Source: Burkholderia sp.
Lineage (GTDB): Bacteria > Pseudomonadota > Gammaproteobacteria > Burkholderiales > Burkholderiaceae
Assembly: GCA_030151225.1 (NCBI GenBank)
Contig: JASLEG010000023.1
Span: forward strand, 1 to 8,510
Direction of reading: 5' to 3'
DNA: 8,510 nt
Position numbers and translations under genes: made by a program. Under the pieces are notes generated by a model. It was not told the DNA's origin and ran no database searches. It was given only the letters and a program-made list of their open reading frames with translations. This document shows positions 1-5,935 of this stretch, piece by piece; position 1 is the stretch's first letter, and each line of letters opens with the position of its first letter.

Positions 1-816
1 GCCGCGCGCGGCGTTCTGCTCCACGAGCAGCGACACGTCCGCCTGCCGATGGTTGTAGTCGTGAAGCTTCACCGCCTCGGGCACGCGGCGGGTGCGCTTC
101 TCGAGCGTCTTGATCGCATCGGCCCCGGCGCTCTCCATGCCGGAATCGCGGCGATACGGCACGGTGCGCTGCTTGCGCGCGTAGGCGTCCAGATCGTCGC
201 CGAACACCATCACGGCGTGATCGCGCTTCTGCTCCCAGCGAAACCAGATCCCTTCCTGCGCACACAGCCGCTGGATGAAGGCCACCGTGGTCTCGTGGTA
301 CTGCGTCACGTATTCGTGGCGCGGGTACGCGTGGCGCAGCTTGAACACGAAATCGACGCCGGCCCGATAGCTGTGATGCCGCAACGTCACGGTCACGATC
401 TCCTGCACCGACTGCTTCTGGAACAGCCGGCTCGTGACGCCGCGATCCAGATCCGCCAGCACGGGCTCAAGCCGCACGCGGTAATGCGTTTCGTCGGCGG
501 ACGTCGAAAGTTCGTCGAACGCGGTGATCACGCCGTGCACGGTGTACGCCGGCGGCATCTTGCTGAACTGCTCGGCGTTCTCGCCGAACATCCTGCGCAG
601 ATAGGCCATGTTCGGATCGACCGGCGCGATCGTGAAGCGCGCCGGTCGGCCCACCACCTGCTCCATCGACAGGCCGGCCACCGGGCTCGTGAACTCGATG
701 TCGTAGCGATACAGCTCGCTCACGGCATCGCGTCCGCTGAACCGCAGCACCGAGAACGGCGCCGGATGCGGCGCCAGCTTCAGCGTGTAGGCCTGGGTGG
801 GCAGGACCGACTGCAT
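1..816 (-). CDS. vgrG: Type VI secretion VgrG (TssI) spike protein, N-terminal part, cut by the window edge
   Basis: The minus frame is open for 272 codons from an ATG at 816 to the window edge without a stop, so the 3' end is missing. VgrG trimers form the piercing tip on the Hcp tube of the type VI secretion system. The visible part matches the gp27-like half of VgrG. It has the opening pattern with FSVLRFSGRD (residues 21-30) and ELYRYDIEF (34-42), a GRPARFTI strand (56-63), HGVITAFDEL (94-103), and the signature FIQRLCAQEGIWFRWE (180-195). The gp5-like needle and any C-terminal effector extension lie outside the window. A GGAG sequence about 8 nt before the ATG supports this start; the overlapping upstream ATG is in another frame. 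No other T6SS gene is visible, so an orphan vgrG or a vgrG-effector cluster is possible. The long plus-strand frame opposite it is an antisense shadow. Confidence 0.93.
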   Translation of the reverse strand, partial: MQSVLPTQAYTLKLAPHPAPFSVLRFSGRDAVSELYRYDIEFTSPVAGLSMEQVVGRPARFTIAPVDPNMAYLRRMFGENAEQFSKMPPAYTVHGVITAFDELSTSADETHYRVRLEPVLADLDRGVTSRLFQKQSVQEIVTVTLRHHSYRAGVDFVFKLRHAYPRHEYVTQYHETTVAFIQRLCAQEGIWFRWEQKRDHAVMVFGDDLDAYARKQRTVPYRRDSGMESAGADAIKTLEKRTRRVPEAVKLHDYNHRQADVSLLVEQNAARG

Positions 817-941
817 GGGAATACTCCATTAAACACATACCCGAGGCCAACCAATTCAGCCGAGTGCATAGCGAAATGCATTGATGAATGGGCGCCAGTT
901 TCTCGCGCGCCAGAGGGGCGGCTCACTCAATATCGGAGCAA

Positions 942-970
942 ATTAAATACATCTGATTCATTTTCGTCAA
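942..970 (-). promoter_or_regulatory. Candidate sigma70 promoter for vgrG
   Basis: Reading the minus strand, TTGACG (970-965) is followed by a 17-nt spacer and TTTAAT (947-942). Each hexamer matches five of six consensus bases, in AT-rich surroundings. Transcription would start near 935, giving a leader of about 120 nt before the vgrG ATG at 816. This is a sequence match only; T6SS genes can also use other sigma factors. Confidence 0.55.
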
Positions 971-1022
971 ACGACTCCGACCACCAATCTTCAAAAACCA
1001 CGAATACGTCAAACAAATCCGA

Positions 1023-1078
1023 ATCTTTATTTTTAGATAGAAAATCTCGAAAATCTATCTCGCTATTTATTTAAAGAT
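1023..1078. repeat. Nested inverted repeat in the AT-rich island
   Basis: Two concentric perfect inverted repeats are visible. The outer arms are ATCTTTA (1023-1029) and TAAAGAT (1072-1078). The inner arms are AGATAGA (1035-1041) and TCTATCT (1054-1060) around a 12-nt centre. The segments between outer and inner arms differ in length (5 and 11 nt), so a folded form would have an asymmetric internal loop. It lies about 50 bp upstream of the candidate vgrG -35, a plausible place for an operator or a nucleoid-protein site. Confidence 0.5.
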
Positions 1079-1242
1079 ACGATCGTGTTCAGATGAAAAT
1101 AATCCGAATCGTCTGGGCAATCCCGAGTTCAACGGAAACCTCTCGATGGCGATGCCACGCTGGGTGACCACCACCACCGCCGCCCGGCAAGCGCCATCTC
1201 GGTAAAAGACCGACGGCTGGCCGGCCGCCGCCCCGGATCGGC

Positions 1243-1248
1243 TAAAAT
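1243..1248 (+). promoter_or_regulatory. Possible -10 element for the DUF2288-MATE unit
   Basis: TAAAAT sits 62 nt before the DUF2288 ATG and matches TATAAT at five of six bases. No convincing -35 hexamer is found at 16-18 nt upstream, where the sequence is GC-rich, so the assignment is weak. Confidence 0.3.
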
Positions 1249-1310
1249 CCCGGCTGCCTACGATACGAACCTCCGGCGCGGCACCAGCCGCGCCGCCCCC
1301 GCTGCCGATC

Positions 1311-1634
1311 ATGACCGCCTCGACTCCCTCCCCCGCCAACGCCACGCCCGGCGCGCTCTATGCCAAGCTGCTCGGCGAAACCGCCAAGATCGACTGGTGC
1401 GACCTCGAACGCTTCTTCGCGCAGGGCAAGCTGCTGTGGGTGGCGCGCGATCTCGACCTCGTCAGCGTGGCCGAGGCGATCGCCTCCGATCAGGCCGACC
1501 AGGTCACGCGCTGGCTGTCGGCCGGCCACGTCGCGCGCATGCCGGCCGAGGTCGCGCAGGATTTCGCCGCGCGCACGCCCGAGCTGTGGGCCGTGGTGGT
1601 GTCGCCGTGGGTGTGCGTGCAGGAACGGACCTGA
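1311..1634 (+). CDS. DUF2288 domain-containing protein
   Basis: This 107-residue soluble protein matches the DUF2288 family over nearly its whole length; the family has no established function. Recognisable blocks are LYAKLLGETAKIDW (16-29), ERFFAQGKLLWVARDLDLVSV, a middle stretch ending ARMPAEVAQDF, and the C-terminal ELWAVVVSPWVCVQER. There is no signal peptide or membrane segment. Size and motif spacing agree with a complete family member. The ATG at 1311 lacks a clear Shine-Dalgarno sequence, but the family motif begins only about 15 residues later, so a very different start is unlikely. Its stop is 16 bp before the MATE transporter ATG, so the two are probably co-transcribed. Confidence 0.85.
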   Translation: MTASTPSPANATPGALYAKLLGETAKIDWCDLERFFAQGKLLWVARDLDLVSVAEAIASDQADQVTRWLSAGHVARMPAEVAQDFAARTPELWAVVVSPWVCVQERT

Positions 1635-1650
1635 GGATCGAGCGCGCCCG

Positions 1651-3012
1651 ATGCCCTCCTCCGCTGCCTCGACTTCTCCCGCTTCCTCCATCGCCGAACC
1701 GGTCGGCCACCGCAAGGTGCTCCGCCTCGCGATTCCGATCGTGCTGGCCAACCTCACGCAACCGATCCTCGGCGCCGTGGACACGGCCGTGGCCGGCCAT
1801 CTCGACGGCCCGCAGATGCTCGGCGGCGTCGCGCTCGGCGGCCTGTTCTTCAGCTTCGTGTACTGGAGTTTCGGGTTCCTGAGGATGGGCACCACGGGCC
1901 TGGTGGCACAGGCCTTCGGCGCCGGCGACACGGCCGGCATCCGCCTGAACGTGCTGCGCGCGCTGGCGATGGCGGTCGTGCTCGGCCTCGCCGTGCTGGC
2001 GCTGCAGGGCCCGCTGATCTCGATCGCGATGACGCTGCTCGGCGGCAGCGCCGAAGTCCGCGCCAACGCGCACGCCTATGCGCAGGCGCGCATCTGGGCC
2101 GCGCCGTTCGCGCTCGCGAACTACGCGATCCTCGGCTACCTGCTCGGCGTGCAGCGCGTGCGGCTCGCGCTCGTGCTGCAGACCTTCATCAACGTCGTAA
2201 ACATCGTGGCCGTGCTGCTGTACGTGTATCGCTTCGACGGCGGCGTGACCGGCATCGGCGCGGCCACCGCGACGGCCGATTTCGCCGGCTTCGTGCTGGG
2301 TGCTGCGGTGTTGCTCGCGAGGCGCACGCGCGGGCTCGGGCTGCCGAGCCGGGCCGCGTTCTTCGAGCCCGCGGCGTTGAAGCGGCTGGTGGCGCTCAAT
2401 CGCGACATCTTCGTGCGCACGCTGTGCCTGCTGTGCGCGTTCGGCTGGTTCGCGCATCTCGGCGCGCGCCAGGGCGACGCCACGCTCGCGGCCAATGCGC
2501 TGCTGCTGAACTTCCTGACCTTCACGTCCTACGCGCTCGACGGCTTCGCGCACGCGGCCGAAGCGCTGGTGGGCGCGGCGGCCGGCGCGCGCGACCGCGT
2601 CACGTTCCGCGCGGCGGTGCGCGTGACGCTGCAATGGGCGGTGGGCTGCTCGCTCGGGTTCACGCTGCTGTATGCGCTGGCGGGCGGCTGGGTGATCGCG
2701 AAACTCACCGATCAGCCGGCCGTGCGCGAGGCCGCCGGGCACTTCCTGCCGTGGGCGGCGGCGCTGCCGCTCGTGTCGGTGTGGGGCTTTCTGCTGGACG
2801 GCGTGTTCATCGGCGCCACGCGCACGCGTACGCTGATGATCGCGATGTCGATCTCGCTGGCCGTGTTCGTGGCGGCGACGTTCGCGCTGGCCGGGCCGCT
2901 CGGCAACCACGGGCTGTGGCTCGCGCTGTCGATCTTCATGCTCGCGCGCGGCGTGACGCTGGCGCTGCGGGTGCCGGCGCTCGCGCGACGCATCGGGAGC
3001 GAGGCCAGCTGA
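1651..3012 (+). CDS. dinF: MATE-family efflux transporter, DinF-like
   Basis: The 453-residue product has about twelve hydrophobic segments and the two-half layout of MATE cation-coupled exporters in the inner membrane. The N-terminal block resembles E. coli DinF: RLAIPIVLANLTQPILGAVD (25-44), GHLDGPQMLGGVALGG (49-64) and FLRMGTTGLVAQAFGA (76-91). The acidic residue D44 in the first helix is typical of DinF-type pumps. The second half carries a matching LDGFAHAAEALVGAA segment. DinF-type MATE pumps export organic cations, antibiotics or bile salts; the substrate here cannot be read from sequence. I chose the ATG at 1651 because the reading frame upstream overlaps the DUF2288 gene and gives arginine-rich nonsense; GAGG and GAGCG purine stretches precede this start. 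The long antisense minus-strand frame 1504-2910 is a GC-rich shadow. Confidence 0.92.
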   Translation: MPSSAASTSPASSIAEPVGHRKVLRLAIPIVLANLTQPILGAVDTAVAGHLDGPQMLGGVALGGLFFSFVYWSFGFLRMGTTGLVAQAFGAGDTAGIRLNVLRALAMAVVLGLAVLALQGPLISIAMTLLGGSAEVRANAHAYAQARIWAAPFALANYAILGYLLGVQRVRLALVLQTFINVVNIVAVLLYVYRFDGGVTGIGAATATADFAGFVLGAAVLLARRTRGLGLPSRAAFFEPAALKRLVALNRDIFVRTLCLLCAFGWFAHLGARQGDATLAANALLLNFLTFTSYALDGFAHAAEALVGAAAGARDRVTFRAAVRVTLQWAVGCSLGFTLLYALAGGWVIAKLTDQPAVREAAGHFLPWAAALPLVSVWGFLLDGVFIGATRTRTLMIAMSISLAVFVAATFALAGPLGNHGLWLALSIFMLARGVTLALRVPALARRIGSEAS

Positions 3013-3018
3013 GGGCGG

Positions 3019-3210
3019 CTAGTTCGATGCGGGCGCGGGCGACGATGCCGGCGCCTCGAGCATCGACGGCGGCGTCATGTCGGTGGGCACGCCGTGGTAA
3101 TCGGCGGGATCCTGCGGCGGCTTGCCATGGTGACGCGAACCCGAATCCGGCTGGCCGACGCAGCCGGCCAGCGTTGCCGCGACGAGCGCGGCCGCAATCA
3201 AACGGAACAT
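3019..3210 (-). CDS. Small proline-rich lipoprotein, function unknown
   Basis: The predicted product has 63 residues. Its N-terminus is a classic lipoprotein signal: MFR, a hydrophobic stretch LIAAALVAATLAG, then lipobox L14-A15-G16-C17. After lipidation of C17 the mature part would be about 47 residues, polar and rich in Pro, His and Ser (HHGKPPQDPADYHG, then SSPAPASN). The ATG at 3210 is preferred over an in-frame start at 3243 because it puts the signal peptide at the N-terminus and has GAGG about 7 nt upstream. The gene converges on the MATE gene with only 6 bp between stop codons, leaving no room for a separate terminator. I do not recognise a named family. Confidence 0.75.
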   Translation of the reverse strand: MFRLIAAALVAATLAGCVGQPDSGSRHHGKPPQDPADYHGVPTDMTPPSMLEAPASSPAPASN

Positions 3211-3236
3211 TCTGACCTCGAAGGCGAAAGCGGCGC

Positions 3237-3251
3237 GGCACACGGTGTGCC
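3237..3251. repeat. Perfect inverted repeat before the lipoprotein gene
   Basis: GGCACAC and GTGTGCC (3237-3243 and 3245-3251) form a perfect 7-bp inverted repeat around one central G, about 27 nt upstream of the lipoprotein start codon. It could be an operator or a leader hairpin. No regulator can be named. Confidence 0.4.
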
Positions 3252-3322
3252 ACGCGATCGCGCGAGTCTAACGGAAACCGGGGCGGCTCGACGGAAGCAC
3301 CGCCGACGGCCGCCAATGAAAA

Positions 3323-3358
3323 ACGGCACGACGAATCGAATCGTCGTGCCGTCTTGCT
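3323..3358 (-). terminator. Rho-independent terminator of olsB
   Basis: On the minus strand, just after the olsB stop, ACGGCACGACGA pairs perfectly with TCGTCGTGCCGT (12 bp, 3352-3341 with 3334-3323) around a 6-nt loop. A TTTTT run follows in the direction of olsB transcription (overlapping the stem end and reaching about 3319). The stem is strong, and the U-run is on only one side, which supports minus-strand termination. Confidence 0.88.
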
Positions 3359-3388
3359 TCATCGCCGCTCGCAGGCCGCGGGCGAGGC

Positions 3389-4207
3389 TCAGTGCGCTGC
3401 CGGATCCGCGAGGAAGTGTCGAGCGTAGCGCGCGTTGATGTCGGACAGGCGGAACAGCGTGAGGAAGTCCGCGCAGTTGAAATCGGGATCCCAGGCCGGT
3501 GCGCCGCAGATCTTCGCGCCGAGGCGCAGGTAACCCTTGATCAGCGGCGGCGGCGGCACCTTGGTGCCCGTCTTCAGTTCGTCGACCGGCAGCGCCGTGT
3601 GCGGGAACGCATGGTATTCGGGCGCCGTCAGCGAATCGCCGAGCGAGGCATACAGGTTCGCGGCGTAGTGGCCGCCATCGGCCATCGACACGCTCGCGCA
3701 GCCGAGCATGGTCTCGTAGCCGTTCTGCAGCATGTACGAGCCGAGGCCGCCCCACAGCGCCATGATCACGGCGCCGCTGCGATAGTCGCGGTGCACGCAC
3801 GAGCGGCCCACTTCCACCATCTTCGAGCGCAGGTGCGCGAGGCGCGACAGGTCGAACTCGCCTTCGGCGTACAGGCGGCCGATACGGGCGGCCTGGTGCG
3901 GCGGCAGCACGCGGTACGTGCCGACCACCTTCAGCGTGTCGAGGTCACGCACGAGCAGGTGATCGCAGTAGGCGTCGAACGGATCGACGTCGAGGCCGGC
4001 GGGGCCGCTGACTGCGGCGCCCATTTCGTCGGCGAACACGCTGTAACGCAGGCGCTGCGCTTCACGCAGTTCATCTTCGGTACGTGCCCAGGCGGCACGC
4101 AGGCGGAATTCGGACGTGACCGTTTCGGACGCGCGCGGCAGACGACGGCGCGCCTGGTCGAGCGGCAGTGAAGCGAATGGGAGCGTAGGCGTCGGCAGAT
4201 CTCGCAT
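3389..4207 (-). CDS. olsB: L-ornithine N(alpha)-acyltransferase, ornithine-lipid synthesis
   Basis: The 272-residue product matches the OlsB/hemolysin-like branch of the GNAT fold. OlsB transfers a 3-hydroxyacyl chain from acyl carrier protein to the alpha-amino group of ornithine, giving lyso-ornithine lipid, which an OlsA-type enzyme then acylates. Signatures are LRYSVFADEMGA (53-64), GLDVDPFDAYCDHLLVRD (71-88), VVGTYRVL (94-101) and EVGRSCVHRDYRSGAVIMALWGG (132-154), followed by GLGSYML. There is no signal peptide, fitting a cytosolic, membrane-associated enzyme. The ATG at 4207 has AGGA about 7 nt upstream. No olsA is in the window. The gene follows sixA with a 205-bp gap that carries its own promoter-like array, so independent regulation is likely. 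Assignment to OlsB rather than another acyl-homoserine-like GNAT rests on recalled family features. Confidence 0.85.
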   Translation of the reverse strand: MRDLPTPTLPFASLPLDQARRRLPRASETVTSEFRLRAAWARTEDELREAQRLRYSVFADEMGAAVSGPAGLDVDPFDAYCDHLLVRDLDTLKVVGTYRVLPPHQAARIGRLYAEGEFDLSRLAHLRSKMVEVGRSCVHRDYRSGAVIMALWGGLGSYMLQNGYETMLGCASVSMADGGHYAANLYASLGDSLTAPEYHAFPHTALPVDELKTGTKVPPPPLIKGYLRLGAKICGAPAWDPDFNCADFLTLFRLSDINARYARHFLADPAAH

Positions 4208-4248
4208 CAGGCTTTCCTGGTCGTAAGGAATGGAACGACATGGCGGCC

Positions 4249-4304
4249 AATGTAGTAATCGGCCGTGACACTTGGATGGTGAATCGGTGTCAATTCGGTG
4301 ACAT
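4249..4304 (-). promoter_or_regulatory. PHO-box-like promoter region of olsB
   Basis: Read on the minus strand, ATGTCAC (4304-4298), TTGACAC (4293-4287) and GTGTCAC (4271-4265) all fit NTGWCAC and begin 11 and 22 bp apart. A fourth copy, CTGACAC (4348-4342), lies 44 bp further upstream. PhoB sites are direct heptamer repeats of CTGTCAT type at 11-bp spacing. Exactly 10 nt after the last copy is TACATT (4254-4249), a four-of-six match to a -10 hexamer, at the distance usual for PhoB-activated promoters. The transcript would start near 4241. PhoB control of ornithine-lipid genes is known in other bacteria. The individual heptamers are imperfect and the -10 is weak. Confidence 0.45.
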
Positions 4305-4362
4305 GTCGTCGAACGGACTTTAGCAGAAAGTCTGAAGAAAGGTGTCAGCAGGGAATCGACGC

Positions 4363-4401
4363 CGGCCGAAAGGCCGCGGTTACGCTGCGATTGCAGCGTA
4401 A
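4363..4401 (-). other. Two tandem hairpins after sixA
   Basis: Just beyond the sixA stop, TTACGCTGC and GCAGCGTAA form a perfect 9-bp stem with a 4-nt loop (4380-4401). Then CGGCC and GGCCG pair around a tetraloop (4363-4376). On the minus strand neither is followed by a U-run, so this is not a standard intrinsic terminator. It may protect the sixA 3' end, weaken read-through into olsB, or act with Rho. Confidence 0.45.
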
Positions 4402-4412
4402 TTAATGCGTGA

Positions 4413-4871
4413 TCACGCCAGATCGGGCGACAGCGCGGCCTTGAGGACAGCCTGCCCCGCGCCGTCGCGCGAGCGGCTCTGGAGCCAGATCAGGCCACCC
4501 TTGCGCAGCGACCAGCTGTCGTCGCTGCCGGCCAGCAACTTCGCCGCCACCGCGCCGAGCGTGGGCTGGTGGCCCACGATCACCACCGTGGGCGCGATGC
4601 CTTCCGGCCAGCCGGCCGCGGCGAGCACCTCGGCCACGCTGCCGCCGGGTGCCAGTTCGCGCACGGTGCGGTATTGATCGGTCAGCGTCTCGACCGTCTG
4701 CACGGTGCGCGCGGCCGGGCTGACCAGGATCACGGCACTCGATTCGAGCCGCGGACGCAGCCATTTCGCCAGGGCCTGCGCATCGCGGCGGCCGCGCACG
4801 GTGAGCTGGCGCGCGAGATCGCTCGCGGCGTAATCGTCGGCTTCGGCATGACGCCACAGAATCAGATGCAT
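4413..4871 (-). CDS. sixA: Phosphohistidine phosphatase SixA
   Basis: The 152-residue product is a small histidine-phosphatase-superfamily enzyme. SixA removes phosphate from histidine of phosphorelay or PTS proteins through a phosphohistidine intermediate. The catalytic RHA signature is at R7-H8 (MHLILWRHAEADD), a second conserved arginine sits in SPAARTVQT (51-59), and the second histidine is H101 in VIVGHQPTLGA. The length equals the short SixA type, lacking the larger insertions of phosphoglycerate mutases. I chose the ATG at 4871 because the RHA motif belongs immediately after the first strand; the frame extends 33 codons upstream without family similarity. GAGG lies about 9 nt before this ATG. 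The gene is upstream of olsB on the same strand and divergent from tRNA-Pro. Confidence 0.9.
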   Translation of the reverse strand: MHLILWRHAEADDYAASDLARQLTVRGRRDAQALAKWLRPRLESSAVILVSPAARTVQTVETLTDQYRTVRELAPGGSVAEVLAAAGWPEGIAPTVVIVGHQPTLGAVAAKLLAGSDDSWSLRKGGLIWLQSRSRDGAGQAVLKAALSPDLA

Positions 4872-4942
4872 TCTGATGAACCTCGTGGGTGGTCGACGGA
4901 GCATCCATCCTAACGCGGCTTCGGTGACATCTGTACGAGGGA

Positions 4943-4971
4943 TTGACCCGAGTGCGGCGATCGTGCACAAT
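4943..4971 (+). promoter_or_regulatory. Promoter of tRNA-Pro
   Basis: TTGACC (4943-4948), a 17-nt spacer and CACAAT (4966-4971) give a good sigma70 promoter. The predicted start, near 4978, is about 5 nt before the mature tRNA 5' end, a normal arrangement for a monocistronic tRNA gene. Confidence 0.7.
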
Positions 4972-4982
4972 CTCTGGCTCGT

Positions 4983-5059
4983 CGGAGCGTAGCGCAGCCT
5001 GGTAGCGCATCTGATTTGGGATCAGAGGGTCGTAGGTTCGAATCCTATCGCTCCGACCA
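4983..5059 (+). tRNA. tRNA-Pro (anticodon TGG)
   Basis: The 77-nt gene folds into a full cloverleaf. The acceptor CGGAGCG (4983-4989) pairs with CGCTCCG (5049-5055), followed by discriminator A and an encoded CCA (5057-5059). The anticodon stem TCTGA/TCAGA encloses loop TTTGGGA with TGG at 5017-5019, reading CCA and probably other proline codons. The T-loop TTCGAAT is canonical. Its own promoter and terminator flank it, so it is expressed alone. Confidence 0.97.
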
Positions 5060-5067
5060 AGGAAATC

Positions 5068-5104
5068 AAGGGGTTACATGCCACAAGCGTGTAACCCCTT
5101 TTCC
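5068..5104 (+). terminator. Rho-independent terminator of tRNA-Pro
   Basis: Nine nt after the CCA, AAGGGGTTACA (5068-5078) pairs perfectly with TGTAACCCCTT (5090-5100), and the stem can extend into the 11-nt centre. A T-run follows on the plus strand, so this terminates the tRNA transcript. Confidence 0.88.
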
Positions 5105-5134
5105 GTTTCCGGACTCATGTAACCACCATGTAAC
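5073..5134. repeat. CATGTAAC repeats beside tRNA-Pro
   Basis: GTTACATG (5073-5080, inside the terminator) is the reverse complement of CATGTAAC, which occurs twice more at 5116-5123 and 5127-5134, 11 bp apart. Repeats of this kind next to a tRNA 3' end can be recombinase-binding or attachment-site remnants, but no integrase is visible and the match may be chance. Confidence 0.35.
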
Positions 5135-5490
5135 ACGAATTGGTCGCATTCGCTCCATGCCGATCCGCAATCTCCGCATTTCACCTTGGAGCTGGCGGTG
5201 AGCGATACCGCCCGTCATTACCACAGCACCTCATCGGCAAGCAGGCCGGGCGACAGGCCCATGTTCGATGTAGACGTCACCGGCCCTCCTCTTACCCCGA
5301 CCACAGCGAAGCTCGCGAAAAAGCGCAGCAACTGCGTAAGCTCTGATAAAGGTCGGCGAAGATATCCGACAGCGACGGCGATCAAGCCATTCCGTCATTG
5401 AAGCCAACCGCGATCGCGACGCTTTCGATCAATCTTCCTGTCGATTCGGTCAAGCAGCCGAAACGCACGGCAGCGGCGAGACGCATCTCC
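5105..5490. other. Region without a recognisable gene, between tRNA-Pro and hxlR
   Basis: About 390 bp with lower GC than its neighbours and no frame that shows family features. Frames of 60-70 codons occur on the plus strand (for example 5186-5401) but lack ribosome binding sites, and their products look random. A plus-strand stretch around 5289-5346 reads YPDHSEAREKAQQLRKL, faintly recalling tyrosine integrases of the DUF4102 type, which often sit beside tRNAs; the flanks do not continue the resemblance. I see nothing firm here. Confidence 0.5.
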
Positions 5491-5901
5491 CTAGCGCGGC
5501 GGGCCTCCCGCCATGGCATCGTAGGCGGCCTGGGCAACGGCGATGCGATCGAGGTTGCGAAAGGCCCATTCGCCGAGCGCCTTGACCGGCTCGGCCAATG
5601 ATTCGCCGATATCCGTCAGCGCGTAATCCACCCTTGGGGGAATGGACGGCGTGACGGTGCGCGTCACCAGGCCGTCGCGCTCCATGTTCCGCAGCGTAAG
5701 CGTGAGCATGCGCTGCGAGACGCCGTCGATGCCGCGCTTCAGTTCGCTGAAACGGTGGGCGCGCTGGCGCAGCAGGATGATGACCATCACCGTCCACTTG
5801 TCGCCGATGCGGCCAATGACCTGCTTGGCCTTCAGGCAGGAAGCGGACGGACGCTCGGCCCGACCGGGTTCGGATGCGTTGTGCTTGTCGTTGTCGGTCA
5901 C
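5491..5901 (-). CDS. HxlR-family winged-helix transcriptional regulator with sensor-type cysteine
   Basis: The 136-residue product is a complete HxlR (MarR-like) DNA-binding protein. C22 precedes KAKQVIGRIGDKWTVMVIILL, the family's hallmark helix with the DKWT core (33-36). Next come HRFSELKRGIDGVSQRMLTLTLRNMERDGLVTR (recognition helix) and the wing VTPSIPPRVDYALTDIGESL. In HypR, YodB and QorR relatives a cysteine at this N-terminal position senses disulfide, quinone or aldehyde stress; that function here is inferred. The start is GTG at 5901, with GGAGG 9 nt upstream and no nearer ATG. The gene is divergent from azoR with 93 bp between starts, the usual layout for a repressor of the neighbouring reductase. 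No intrinsic terminator is seen downstream. Confidence 0.92.
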   Translation of the reverse strand: MTDNDKHNASEPGRAERPSASCLKAKQVIGRIGDKWTVMVIILLRQRAHRFSELKRGIDGVSQRMLTLTLRNMERDGLVTRTVTPSIPPRVDYALTDIGESLAEPVKALGEWAFRNLDRIAVAQAAYDAMAGGPPR

Positions 5902-5935
5902 GTTCGTGTACCTCCGGTATCAAATCTGTGCCGTC

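Larger units (their letters stand above)
817..1310. other. AT-rich intergenic control region between divergent vgrG and DUF2288 genes
   Basis: This stretch of nearly 500 bp holds no credible gene. About 830-1120 is far richer in A+T than the rest of the window, with runs such as TTATTTTTAG and TATTTATTTAAAG, while 1140-1300 returns to high GC. The AT-rich half contains the vgrG promoter candidate and a nested inverted repeat. An 8-base direct repeat CGTCAAAC occurs at 965-972 and 1007-1014; its first copy overlaps the -35 hexamer. Such AT-rich islands before T6SS genes are often bound by xenogeneic silencers such as H-NS; that role here is an inference. The minus-strand frame 1067-1345 shows no family features and I treat it as chance. 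Confidence 0.6.

Noticed and set aside
49..1074. 341-codon plus-strand open frame opposite vgrG
   Set aside because: Its product is His/Arg-rich without family features, and the opposite strand encodes clear VgrG motifs with a ribosome binding site; it is an antisense shadow of GC-rich coding DNA.
1067..1345. 92-codon minus-strand frame between vgrG and DUF2288
   Set aside because: Overlaps the DUF2288 start, has no ribosome binding site and no recognisable motif.
1360..1650. Upstream extension of the MATE reading frame
   Set aside because: It overlaps the well-supported DUF2288 gene in another frame and translates to an Arg/Ser/Pro-rich string; family similarity starts only after the ATG at 1651.
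1504..2910. 468-codon minus-strand open frame opposite the MATE gene
   Set aside because: Composition is dominated by Arg, Glu, His and Gln, as expected antisense to a membrane protein; no domain is recognisable.
5159..5203. Possible integrase start (MPIRNLRISPWSWR) after tRNA-Pro
   Set aside because: The resemblance is only to a few residues, the frame stops after 14 codons and the expected downstream motifs are absent; kept only as a hint in the tRNA finding.
5409..5418. CGCGATCGCG palindrome, also at 3253-3262
   Set aside because: This 10-mer is expected to be common in GC-rich Burkholderia-like DNA and shows no consistent placement relative to genes.
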